Assembly (NCBI GenBank): GCA_910592005.1
Contig: CAJVPP010000734.1
Coordinates: 1 to 26,966, forward strand
Source: Funneliformis mosseae
Lineage: Eukaryota; Glomeromycota; Glomeromycetes; Glomerales; Glomeraceae
Direction: 5' to 3'
DNA: 26,966 bases
Shown: positions 10,757 to 20,956 of the stretch, piece by piece
Numbering within the stretch: position 1 is the stretch's first letter
Layout: each line of letters opens with the position of its first letter
Program-made: the position numbers and the translations under genes
The notes under the pieces: generated by a model
Told to the model about the DNA's origin: nothing
Database searches by the model: none
The model's input: only the letters and a program-made list of their open reading frames with translations

Positions 10757-10770
10757 TTTTATTTATTTTT
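10757..10770 (+). terminator. Pol III terminator of tRNA-Ser
   Basis: TTTT at 10757-10760 and TTTTT at 10766-10770 follow the tRNA on the coding strand, the usual RNA polymerase III stop signal. Confidence 0.75.
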
Positions 10771-11385
10771 GTAACTTTAGTATCAATGATACGATGCGAT
10801 CAATATTCGAAATGATCGAAACCTCGAAATGATTAATCTAATAAATTTCATCATCAAAATAAAGATTGATATTTTTAAATGATAGTTATATACTTATGAT
10901 CATTATCTAATGATGGTAACTTGACTGGCTATCTTGATCAATTATTTTTTTAATAATTTGAGCAGGTTCGAAAGAAGATTTAAATGAATATGTATTTATT
11001 GATGGATTGGATGCACTTGAATCAGACTGCATGCACATCTGAAATCCATAATTGTCCAATGGGACGGTTCATCCCAGATACAATATCTGTACTACTGATG
11101 ATAATGATGAAAATGACATTGGTGATGTTTAAGACAATAAAAGTTTCAACTTCTTTAGCTAACAGTGAAATTGAAGTCAACTTCAACCCATAAATTAGGG
11201 CGAGTGAAATCTTTCTCTGTGTTGAAATTTTAGGAGTTGATATTGTTTGTAGAATAATAATATATCATGAGTCTTGTAAACTTGTAAAATGAATCACCAA
11301 TTCCTGAACAGTTACATTAATATTCAAAAACTTAGAAACGTGTAAAGAAAACCTATTATTGGTTAATAGAACGGGTTTACGACGA
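10771..11385. other. Intergenic region with a faint coding-like remnant
   Basis: Mostly non-coding. On the plus strand at about 10963-11038 one frame reads GSKEDLNEYVFIDGLDALES before a stop, and near 11080 another frame reads TTDDNDENDIGDV before a stop. These acidic pieces look more protein-like than the surroundings and may be the tail of a lost gene. A 69-codon frame at 10984-11193 overlaps them but is Met/Leu-rich and unconvincing. Confidence 0.3.
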
Positions 11386-11795
11386 TATCCCGACACACAG
11401 AATCCCGACTTCAAAATCACGACATACTAAAATCCCGATAGTCCATAATCCCGAATGGACATAATCCCGACTGTCAAAATCCCGAAACCTAACCCTAACC
11501 CCATTTTAACCCTAATTCAACACAATAAAAAAATAAAACCTAATACTAACCCTAATATTGATCCTAATCCTGACCTAATCCTAATACTAAACCTAATCAG
11601 TTTAATATATTTCAATAATTGCATTTAAAAATGTATCGGTACTGCGCCACGGTCTTGATTTAAAAAATATAGGTCGGGATTTTGAACAGTCGGGATTATG
11701 TCTTAAAAGACCATCAGGATTATGGACTATCGGGATTTTAGTATGTCGGGATTTCGGAGTCGGATTCTGGACTGTCGGGATTCCGGGTGTCGGGA
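11386..11795. repeat. Palindromic 16-bp minisatellite around a telomere-like core
   Basis: The left arm (11386-11485) has seven ATCCCGAC-type units starting at 11386, 11402, 11416, 11432, 11448, 11464 and 11479, a period of 14-16 bp. The right arm (11673-11796) has eight units of the reverse complement GTCGGGAT, at 11673, 11689, 11713, 11729, 11745, 11759, 11774 and 11789. The arms are inverted copies of each other over about 100 bp, including shared spacers such as CATACTAAAATCCCGATAGT. Between them lies a degenerate CCCTAA-rich core. The whole has the form of a fold-back element. No target-site duplication was found. Confidence 0.8.
11486..11599 (+). repeat. Interstitial telomere-like (CCCTAA) degenerate array
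   Basis: Starts CCTAACCCTAACCCC, followed by TTTTAACCCTAATTC and then repeated CCTAATACTAACCCTAA-like and CCTAATCCT words down to about 11599. On the opposite strand this is TTAGGG, the common fungal telomere repeat. Only about four units are canonical. It sits exactly at the centre of the palindromic minisatellite. Confidence 0.75.
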
Positions 11796-11799
11796 AATT

Positions 11800-12410
11800 T
11801 GTGGGAACATGAGCCATTTCGGAAAAAGTAAACTAAATAGTTAATATACCAAATATTTTCTTTTGCAGCACCAACTCATTTTATGCCCTAAACTTCTATT
11901 GCAATTGCAAAAATAAAACTACATGTATAAATAATGTTATTCTTATTTGCGAAAATGTAAACAAAAAATTTTATTTTTCTATTAAAAATATCGCATGCAC
12001 ACAGAGGCTACTAATCTTGATTTACTCTATTTGTGCTAGAGAGGAAACTCTAAATGTTATCTGTAAAGCTAATGGAGAACATAATGGAAGAAATATTCAC
12101 GTCATTAATTAATTTATAAGGTATTCGTATCTCGGCGTCTGATTTTTATCTCCAGACTTGGAAGTTATGTAAATATTATTCATTATTATCTTAGAGATTT
12201 TGTATATTACCTTATTTATAAAACCTCCAGAAGTATCACAGTTTTAATTGCGATTGAAATGGGATTACTTCGTTATCTTTGGGCATAAATCGCCATTAAG
12301 GTTAATTATGTATTAGGCGTCCCTCAAACTAAAATTCCTTCTTTTACTTTTTACTTTATATAATGAGCAGAAAGATCAATACTTATTATTAAAATATCTA
12401 AATTTTAAGT
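11800..12410. other. Intergenic DNA downstream of the HemW-like gene
   Basis: No gene, RNA or repeat was recognised. The stretch includes the 3' flank of the minus-strand HemW-like gene. Confidence 0.5.
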
Positions 12411-14827
12411 TTAGTAAATTATCCTTGGAACTATTTCATCAATTACAGCCAACCCCTTGTCGGTAGGTCTCAACCCACCATCCTGCACTTCTTCTCTAAA
12501 ATCATTTAACATCCATTCATTATTATCATATCTAACGGTCCTATTCTCCCAAATTAAGAAACCGTCTTTAATAAATGAATTTATTTGTTCCATATTTAAA
12601 TACTATTATTTATTTATTTATTTTTAAAAAAAAAACTTTAAAATCAAGTTTATATTGTTCAATTTATCAGGATGAATCAAATTTATAATGTTACCTTTTC
12701 TAATTCTTGATTTGATGAATATTTCCTAAATCTAGCTCTTGGTATTCCAATTTTGGTGCGTAAACCAAATAACACAAGTTCCTAATATAAATCAACGCCA
12801 TTAAAGAAGGTATAAGACTTTATTTATTATGATTACTTATTTTACTACTTACCTTCTTAACATCTTCCAAGTTCATTTGTTCATACTTTGCAATACTAAT
12901 ACAAATGAAATGATTTTTTTTTATTGACAAGCAACTAAGTAATTAAAAGTGATAACAAAAACAATATCAATAATTCACTTGCCCTTCTCCAGTTTCTTCA
13001 CACTGTGACATCCATTCTTCTGGATACAATCTCTAAAACCACAAAACATATGAGATAAAAAATCCCACATAACCAAAGAATCAAAATTACATATCTAAAA
13101 TATCTAACAAACTCTTATTGTTCTAAACCTCATTCCGGTTTCTGAATCTGTTAGTCTTCCATGAGCTCCAGGGCCGATTCCTATTATGTATATATACAAG
13201 TAAATTTTAACAAAATAATGCATAATACATTCATGAAAAGCAATTCGTCTCACCTAAATAATCTAAACCGCTCCAATAACCATAATTATGCCTGCTATAT
13301 TTCTCATTTCTTTGAAAATTTGATACTTCATATTGTTGAAATCCATATCGTTTTGTAATTTCAAGTGTAGTATCATATAAATTTGCCATATGATCAGGTG
13401 ACGGTTTCTTAAATTTTCCTTTAATAAAATCTTTATATAACCTATAAAATAAATTAAAAAGAATTAAAATACTTAAGTATTATGCCAAGCGAATAACAAC
13501 TTACGGTGTTCCTTTCTTGATTGTAAGTTCATATAAAGAAATATGATTTGATGCTATTTCCAAAGCGGTCTTAAAAAAAAAATAAATAAATAAATTCAAA
13601 GTTGAAAGATTTAACCAAGGAAATTAATTAATTACCATTAATTCAGCTTTCCAATCTTCAACAGTTTGTCCTTCTCTGCCAAATATTAAATCAAAAGTAA
13701 CATTTTCTCCAAAAATTTTTTGTGATTCTTTTAATGCGTCAATAGCTTCTCTTGACGTATGATCTCTACCTAACCTCTTTAATTCCGAATCATTAAGAGA
13801 TTGTAATCCAAGTGACAATCTGTTTATTCCTATTGCATGAAATTCTTGTAACTTTTTTGTTTCCGTTGACTATAAAACAAAGGTTAAGATAAGATTAAAT
13901 CATAAGAAAGCTTCGGTCTATATACTAAAGTAATTCGGAATCGATTGTACCGTTGGATTTCCCTTTGCGTGAATTTTAGGACGTGATTATTAAATGTAAA
14001 TAGAAATTGCATAATAGTAAAATATTTGATATTCGATACCTCCATTGTTATTTCAACATTGGAAGGCAATGTGAATTCTTTAGCAATTGTATTTAAAACG
14101 GCTTTAAAAGTAGATGGCTATAAATAATTGAATAAAATTTGTAAGTGAAAAATAATTAAAAAAAGAAAAATTAATATCTTAACACATCTTACCAACGCCA
14201 GACCTAAAATTACCGATATAGAATGAATGAGCTTTACATTTGTCCTTTTTTTTTTAAAAAAAAAAAATACTGCAAATAAAAAAAAGAACCTTACTTGGTG
14301 TACCTCCTAAAATAATTATCGAATCTTGCACAGTAAATTAAAAGGTAACACATTAAAAAAGAATACAAATTATTACCTCCAAAATAAACACTATGAATAA
14401 TCCTTCCTTTCATATCATATTTTTGTACATAATGATTTATCTCGGAAATTAAGGTTTTTTTCATTCGTTCATGGTCAGGTCTCGGATTTATGTATTTATT
14501 AAAGTTACAGTAAGTACATTTACTAATAGAGCAAGTAAAAAGTTAAAAATATATATAAGAATATAAATGTGAAAGATTAAAATTAAGAGCAAGTTACCTT
14601 TTACAATATGGCCAATGAAGGTATATCATTAATGGTTGTTTCAAAAGATCATTTGATTTATTTGATGGATTGGAATTGAAGACTAAAAAAAAAAAGAAAT
14701 GTTATATGTTCAAGCTAGGTGAATGTATATTATTAAAATTATAATCACCTGTTAAAGAATTACCAAAACTTCTTTTTAAAAGGGACCCCCAAAAAATATT
14801 TGGTCCTAGTTTGAATGTAGAAAACAT
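12411..14827 (-). CDS. HemW/RSAD1-like radical SAM protein, 15 exons
   Basis: Radical SAM protein of the HemN/HemW group; HemW (animal RSAD1) is a mitochondrial or bacterial haem chaperone, not a coproporphyrinogen oxidase. Exons in transcript order: 14827-14749, 14682-14598, 14522-14377, 14306-14295, 14203-14193, 14117-14040, 13962-13951, 13869-13636, 13569-13505, 13441-13254, 13180-13113, 13032-12979, 12885-12853, 12781-12695, 12602-12411. They total 1344 nt, i.e. 447 residues plus stop, with every junction GT...AG and in frame. Key motifs: the [4Fe-4S] ligands at Cys53, Cys57 and Cys60 (HWPYCKSKCTYCNFNKYI), GGGTPS at 103-108, NRLSLGLQS, DLIFG, HISLYELTI, the HemW-specific haem motif HNYGY at 292-296, GPGAHGR, LFGLRTKIGI and the C-terminal GLRPTDKGLAVID. 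Residues 1-40 are basic and hydroxylated with few acids, suiting a mitochondrial presequence. Length matches the family. Exons 4, 5 and 7 are microexons of 12, 11 and 12 nt. Confidence 0.92.
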
Positions 14828-15277
14828 AATTCAGAGATGATCCAAAAAAAAAAAATTTTTTGTTAAATTTTAGACTTTTTATGGACGCATTAAAATATTA
14901 TCGATCAGCGTTTAAAAAATGATCTCTAAATAAAAGTTACTAGTTCTGTTTTTCATCACATTCAGCCACTCTTTGAAAGAAAGTTTAAAACACTTTTTCA
15001 AATATTTCTTTTGTTTAGAATATTTAAGCATTCAGCAAGGTGGAATCAAGCAGACAAACAATGAATGCTAAGAAACCTATGAATTAATTCTAAACTAATA
15101 TTTTATATGCAATACAATTTTTGCTAATCAATGCAAAAAAAAAAAAATTTCTTGAATTGTCAAATCTAGACGGGTTAAAATTTGATAAGGAAGAGTAACT
15201 CTAGTTGAATCGGAATTCGCGAAAATGTTTCATATCTAGAGCATCGATAAATTGACACGAACAAAAAGTAAAAAATA
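14828..15277. other. Upstream flank of HemW-like gene
   Basis: No coding signal. Poly(A) runs occur near 14848-14859 and 15137-15147. The promoter of the minus-strand HemW-like gene must lie here, but no specific element stands out. Confidence 0.45.
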
Positions 15278-15278
15278 C

Positions 15279-15440
15279 TTATGATGGCAATAGACTCCTC
15301 ATTGACACATTCATTTTATTGCTGTGAATATATTCTTCTAAATCAATATTCATATAATCTTCGTCGCTTCGAGCTTCACCACTTACTGCTTTATCACTTT
15401 TGGCTTAATTATTTCTTTATAGATTTCATCTTCTGTAATA
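15279..15440 (-). pseudogene. Unrecognised coding-like remnant
   Basis: On the minus strand one frame reads TEDEIYKEIIKPK and, after a one-base shift, SDKAVSGEARSDEDYMNIDL and EEYIHSNKMNVSMRSLLPS to a TAA at 15279-15281. The balanced acidic composition and use of CG-containing codons (CGA, AGC GAC) look like real protein sequence. I do not recognise the family; it could be the C-terminal end of a lost gene or transposase. The open frame on the opposite strand (15281-15568) is Phe/Leu-rich and is the less likely one. Confidence 0.3.
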
Positions 15441-15568
15441 CATTTACTAAATATCAATATTATCTATTGAATTCATCGTTTAACCATTTTAATATAACAT
15501 TTCGCAAACAATTATGTTTCGTGATGCTAGAACATGTACTTGGGAAGAGTTACTTTCATAATTTCTAG

Positions 15569-16433
15569 CAACTGGTATGTATGTGTATGTTTAACATCAT
15601 GCCTTGTGACCAAACGCTTTTTATATATGACTATGAGAACTGAAATTGCTACTACTACTATTTTAAACGGCAATACACTTTACTGGAACTGACATATGGA
15701 GCTTCGTCGCTATAAATGTATAAATAAAACGTGCATTTCCATTGACGAAAAGAGATATCTCTGTAAATATCGCTTCCTAAATATCGCTTTCTGAAAATTT
15801 ACCATGATTTAAATGTGGGTCTTATTAACAACTCTTTAAGAATTTATGAATATCATAATTTTTATATTCGCAATGAAATCTTACTAAGGTAATAAAATTA
15901 AATAAAAAGAGTCGGAGAACAACATTATAGCACTAATAAATTTTAAAAAAAACTCTTTAATAATGGTAATTACCTTTTATAGTCTTAATATACGATCGAA
16001 CCATCAGAGCTTGTTGAATTAATAATATACTAGAATTAAGCATAATGCGAATGATCACAATGAGAAAAAAGATAGTGCTATTTACACCATTTTGTGTGAT
16101 TTTGTAGTCTATTTATGACATTTTGTGTTTTTACCGTACGAATTATCGAACCAAAGAAAAACCTAATTTTTTTTTTTGTTTTGACACACTGGCGCGAGTT
16201 CTCTTCATGTTGCCAAAAATTTGCATTTATCACAAAATTTTGTGATTTATGCGATACGCCAACACTTTTTTCACCCCATGTGATTTTTTGGCCGGCATTA
16301 CTGAAATTAATGGAAAAAACGGAGGGTGTGACACGGGGTGACAGATCACGTGTGTTGCGAAATTTTGAAAAAAAAAAAATTTAAATTTTTTAAAGCCCCA
16401 AAGCTATTATTGTTTCCTATAACTTTTAAGGAT
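15569..16433. other. Intergenic region upstream of the kinase gene
   Basis: No gene is seen. An 18-bp perfect palindrome, ATCACAAAATTTTGTGAT, lies at 16229-16246, with related TTTTGTG words near 16090, 16096 and 16122. The 16300-16370 part is comparatively GC-rich (GTGTGACACGGGGTGACAG, TCACGTGTG) and is a plausible promoter region for the kinase that starts at 16434. Confidence 0.45.
16229..16246. promoter_or_regulatory. 18-bp perfect palindrome upstream of kinase gene
   Basis: ATCACAAAATTTTGTGAT is a perfect inverted repeat 188 bp upstream of the kinase start codon. It could be a site for a dimeric DNA-binding protein, but in AT-rich DNA a chance origin is possible and no factor can be named. 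Confidence 0.25.
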
Positions 16434-17664
16434 ATGGAAAAATATGGATTATGTATTCGTTGTTTAAAACCAAAAAGCTTTTATGACTGGTGTCCTAGAT
16501 GTGATTGTCAGCAATTGATTGATGAATTTTCGAATTGGACTAGCGGAAATAATGACATTGATAAATTTATTCAAGATACTCAAAGAAATGCCACCTCCTA
16601 TGCTTCATATTTAGAATGGATCCCTTATGAAAGGTTCGAGAATGTCAAATTTCTTGGAGAAGGTGGATTCGGAAGAGTCTATATTGCAAATTGGAAGGAT
16701 GGAGAGAGAATGGATAATTTTTGGGATGAAGATACTAATAATACCAAAAGGCAACGCAGTAATCCCATTCCAGTTGTAATAAAAGTTGTAAACGGTTTTG
16801 ATTCTGAAACTTTTATAAATGAGGTAAATATACAAAATTAATACTAGTTTTAAGATAATTATTGATATTTTCATTTGAATTTAATATTTGAATCATTCAT
16901 TTTTCTGTTTCAATAAAAAGCTAAAATTTCAACATCAATTTATGACAAGTGGTAGAAGATTCCTTAGATTGTACGGCGTTACTCAGAAGACGGATACAAA
17001 AGAATATGGTATTGTAACTCCAAATGCGGCTGATGGCAATTTAAGAGATTATTTGAAAAAAAATAAAATTTCATGGCAAGAAAAAACCAATTTCTTGGAT
17101 TATATTGTTAATGATCTTGCTATAATTCATAAATTAGGAATGGCTCATTGTGATGTACATTCTGGGAATATATTAATAAATGGAAATTTGGCATATCTTA
17201 TTGATTTTGGATTATGTAAAAAGGTACCAATCGAATCAAAAAACGTATCTGGGGTCTTGCCATATGTTGCTTCTGAAGTTTTAAAAGGAGAAACATATAC
17301 TCAATCTTCAGATATTTATAGTTTAGGTATGATAATGTTTGAACTTGGAACCGGATTCGCTCCATACTATGATAGGGGACATGACATATCTCTAGCGATA
17401 GAAATTAGTCAAGGATTACGACCTGAAATTACTCGAGAAATCCCACCGGCTTATGAAAAAGTAATGAAAAGTTGTTGGGATCAAGTTCCATTCAAGCGTC
17501 CTGATATTAAAAAATTACAAGTAATTTTTCAAAGATGGAGACAAAATCCTCCACATTATATTTTGGATCAATTTGAAAATTCAAAATATCATACCGAAAA
17601 TAATAATGATGCAAATGAAGATAGCATTAGTCAAATCATTTATATTAGTCGTCCTTTGTCTTAA
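16434..17664 (+). CDS. Protein kinase with N-terminal Cys-rich module
   Basis: Two exons, 16434-16823 and 16921-17664, joined in phase (intron GTAAAT...AAAAAG), give 377 residues. Residues 7-25 form a small Cys module, C-x2-C-x9-C-x2-C-x-C, possibly zinc-binding. A linker with LEWIPYERFENV follows at 60-71, then the kinase domain: glycine loop LGEGGFGRVY (74-83), VIK Lys117, likely helix-C Glu130 just before the intron, catalytic loop HCDVHSGN (Asp208, Asn213; HRD changed to HCD), DFG at 225-227, and VASE in place of APE. The catalytic residues are present, so it should be active, most like tyrosine-kinase-like enzymes. A 25-to-30-residue acidic/polar insert (94-110) precedes the Lys strand. 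This family is expanded in arbuscular mycorrhizal fungi. An upstream in-frame ATG at 16338 would add a Lys/Phe-rich stretch; the 16434 start is preferred because the recognisable family sequence begins there. Target unknown. Confidence 0.88.
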
Positions 17665-18185
17665 CTACTAAATCGTTTTGGTAATAAAATCATTACACAT
17701 GGTCGGTTTTATATATTGTCTATTTCTTGTTCTTTAGACTTGGATGAATAGTTAATTGGTTTATTTGAAACGGAAGCTTGGTCTTGTACGAATTACAAGA
17801 CTTACTTTAATTATGTATTATAGTTTGTTAAAATTATAAAATAATAATTTTATTTACTAATAAAGGAAACTTGTAATTGATTTATCGCTCATCCAATCAG
17901 AGATTAATCGATGTCAGACGAGGTGGTAAATTTCAGTACAACACACTAATTGGTTTAAAGAAAATTTCGGTGCTTCATAACAGCTTTAGCGACTGCTTCA
18001 AATTTAATATCATGTTGTTCTTGAATGTCCAATCAAATTGCATGTGGAATTGAATTTAATAAAGCTTGGAAATGCCAAAAGGGAATAAAGTTAAATCTAT
18101 TAATTAAAATTTCTTACAAAGGCAGAGTTCGATCTTTTAAAAGTTTTATATGACTACTCAGTCATAGTTAATTCTTTAAGAGAAC
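17665..18185. other. Region between kinase and its decayed 3' copy
   Basis: No gene was recognised. Because a kinase 3' fragment lies downstream in the same orientation, the stretch may hold the unrecognisable remainder of that duplicate. Confidence 0.4.
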
Positions 18186-18380
18186 GCTTAAGCGATAATT
18201 ATGGATTACTAGTATGACACGAGCGGATTTCCTCTAGAAGAGACTTTTGATAAAATAATGAAAAGTGTCGGGATAATTAACCATTAATCCTGATATTACA
18301 AAATTACTGGCTATATTTTTCAAAGGTGGAGACAAAATCAATCCTTCACATTATCGCCTAGGGCAATTAGCAGGACAGGA
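18186..18380 (+). pseudogene. Decayed 3' fragment of the Cys-module kinase
   Basis: The DNA aligns by eye to the end of the neighbouring kinase gene. Here, FDKIMKSVG near 18246-18272 matches YEKVMKSCW there; PDITKLL near 18289-18310 matches PDIKKLQ; and FQRWRQN, read across a shift near 18318-18340, matches the same words there. Stops and frameshifts interrupt it and nothing of the N-lobe is left. It lies about 520 bp behind the intact copy in the same orientation, which suggests an old tandem duplication. Confidence 0.65.
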
Positions 18381-18572
18381 TAAGTATTTAACATTGTTAT
18401 AATGATTAATATTGGATATTATTAAATTTAATATGATAAAATAAACACAATATATATATAATAATACATCATTTATATAGGTAAAATAACTTATTTACAA
18501 TAATATATAATTAATATTAAATGTAAAACATGAATCTAAACAAATAAATAAAGCGTCATCGTTAATAACTTA

Positions 18573-20956
18573 TTAAACTAAAGAAATACATTTCCGTTTA
18601 CACATCTCAAATGCTTTGGGCTGTTCTCTTAAAGCAGCTAATCTTAAATATCTTATTCCTTTTTCTTCATCTTTTTGTACACCAAGACCATTATAATATA
18701 AATTACCAATATTATACATGGCAGTGGGATTACCACCATCTGCAGATAATTGAAAATATTCGATCGCTTGTGATATACTTTTCCTTACACCGTCGCCAGA
18801 CCATAAACAATGACCGTATCTCAGTTGGGCATCTGATAATCCATAGTCTGCGGCTTCCTTAAATAGATTGGCTGCTTCTTCTAATCTTGCCCTTTTTGCT
18901 TCTGCGTCCGATGGATCATCAATTGGGCAAAGTCCGTAATATAAATAGTACCCTTTCCAATACCTGTTTCAAAAGAAATAATAGGTAATATATCAGATAA
19001 GATATCAGCAATATATACATGTATATATAAATTACCTCGCTGTAATATCGTTAAATTCTTCAGCATGATATTTAAAACTTTCCCAGGACTTTACTTTATC
19101 GCCATCTTTCTTTTTATGTTCTAATATAGCTTCTCTAACAGTTAAAACGCTAATAGAAAGATCTTCAATAGCAAGGTCAAGCTCATCATCACTCGGTAAA
19201 TCATCATCTGTCGGATATCGTGATGAATTAGGTCGTGAAGATGGTGGAGGTGCAAATTTGCTACAAAGATGATTAAGCGTCATAAACATATCTCTGAGCG
19301 GAGGACGTGCGTTTGGACTATCCTGTAATGCTAAGTAATTTGAAAATTTTGTTAAAAAAATGAAATAGTCTAACAAGTAAATAAATTATTGGTACCTTGA
19401 TAAGTAACTTTAACCCACTCAGGTGGAATCGTATTACTAAATGACGGACGAATATTTTCTTGTACGATAAGATTTCTAATTTTTAATATATCCCTTTCAT
19501 TACTAAAGGGTATTTTTTCCTCCGCAATTTCCCACAGTAACATACCGAAACTTTAGCAAAAGAAGTAAATTTTAGTTCATCTAATGATGCTAAAAAAAAA
19601 AAAAAATTTCCAATAAATTGTACCTGTAAATTTCACATTTAGCCGTATAAAGATTTCTATGATCTTTCAACTTTTCCGGTGCCATCCATCTAACTGTATC
19701 AATCGTAGGCATCATATTTTTAGTGGGATCATTAAATCCACGACTTAATGTAAAGTTGGCAAGTTTCGCCTGACGATGAATAGTGATGAGGATATTTTCT
19801 GAGCGAATATCGTGATGTAAGATGGCAACTGTATGTAAGAAGGTTAAACCACGAGCGATATCCACAGCTAGTTGAGTTTTTTCATGCCAATCAAGAGGCC
19901 CATAATCCTGATAAAATTCTTGCAGGTTACCGTAATCGCACCATTCAGTTACCATATAAATTGCGTTTGCATCTTGTGCGATACCGTAAAATTGAAGTAT
20001 ATATTGAGATTCTTTTAGTTTTTTCAAGATAACTACTTGACTAAGTATATCATTCATAAGTTTCTTTTCATCATCTCCTAAAATTTTTTCTTTAATTGCT
20101 ATATCCTCGCCCATTCGAATTTTTTTATAAACCTTTGTTCCTCGTTTTACTGTCTCGTGAGGATCATGAATTTCCGTCATTTTAATCGTTGCGGATTCTA
20201 AAACATTATTATCCTCTTGTAAAACTCTTTTTTGCCATGCAATATTAAGTTGAGTGATATCATCTAACGAAGCATTAATCTCTTTCAAATCATTGACAAT
20301 ACCACCCTCAATTGTCTTCAAATACTAAATGCAAAAAAAAAAAAAGTTTTTTTTTTAAAAAAAAAAAAAAAAAAAAAAATAGAGAGAGAGAGAGAAACAA
20401 AGATACACATTGCACCTACTTTATTCATTTCCTTCACATCCGATATTAATACTTTATGATCTTCCTCCATTTGAATTTGATTTTGTACAGCCATAGTAAA
20501 ATTTAACACGCGCATTAATCCATCAAATTCATCGGTTAAATTCGTAAATTTCTCTTCGATAGAATAAGCAGCCAAAAATCTTCTTAACCCTTTAATTTGT
20601 GATACCTCTTCAATGAATTCTTTAATTTTACCAATCACCACCACCAACTTTTGAAAATTGTTGTAATATTCCCTTGATTTAAATACATCTTCGTTTTCAA
20701 GTCTACGAATTTTTAACATGTTGACAGCAGTTTCCGCTGCTGTTGCTCTTGATAATAATGAACCACAAATCCTCTTATTATGTTCAGCCTTCTGATAAAG
20801 GTCGATAATATCTGATACTATATGCGTTATTTCCGATATTAATGGAATGAATGGTCCCAAAGAGTCGGCTATTACCGCTGCTTCTTTTGAAAATAACGCT
20901 GCAATTGCGAGGCCATTAGTCACCGAATCAGTTAAACGATCGATTGGATCAGACAT
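18573..20956 (-). CDS. MLKL-type helical bundle + pseudokinase + Sel1 repeats
   Basis: Five exons: 20956-20420, 20324-19624, 19550-19396, 19330-19036, 18963-18573; 2079 nt, 692 residues, all junctions GT...AG and in frame. Residues 1 to about 165 form an alpha-helical domain like the MLKL/HeLo-type N-terminal bundle (SLGPFIPLISEITHIVSDII, then LYQKAEHNKRICGSLLSRA), which in animal and plant MLKL proteins acts on membranes in regulated cell death. A kinase-like domain follows (about 230-525): it has no glycine-rich loop, keeps Lys257 in IAIK, has Gln275 where helix-C Glu is expected, keeps Asp351 and Asn356 in HHDIRSEN, but has NFT (369-371) in place of DFG, then MAPE. It is therefore probably a pseudokinase. 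A Pro/Ser/Asp-rich linker leads to two or more Sel1-like repeats (about 590-680; DAQLRYGHCLWSGDGV, AMYNIGNLYYNGLGV), scaffolds for protein binding. Intron 1 is almost all homopolymer plus GA repeat. A cell-death role is inference. Confidence 0.85.
20325..20419 (-). repeat. Homopolymer and (AG)n tract inside intron 1 of the MLKL-like gene
   Basis: On the plus strand the intron holds poly(A), poly(T), a poly(A) run of more than 20 bases, then about seven AG units (20382-20396). Such a tract is prone to length change and to assembly error. Confidence 0.8.

Noticed and set aside
11386..11796. Regularly spaced short repeats resembling a CRISPR array
   Set aside because: The window is eukaryotic, spacing units are 16 bp with similar spacers, and the array is inverted on itself; it is a minisatellite palindrome.
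16338..16433. Upstream ATG extending the kinase by 32 residues
   Set aside because: The added part is Lys/Phe-rich from a poly(A) run, and the recognisable family sequence starts at 16434.
18611..18862. 83-codon plus-strand frame
   Set aside because: Antisense of the Sel1-repeat exon of the MLKL-like gene.
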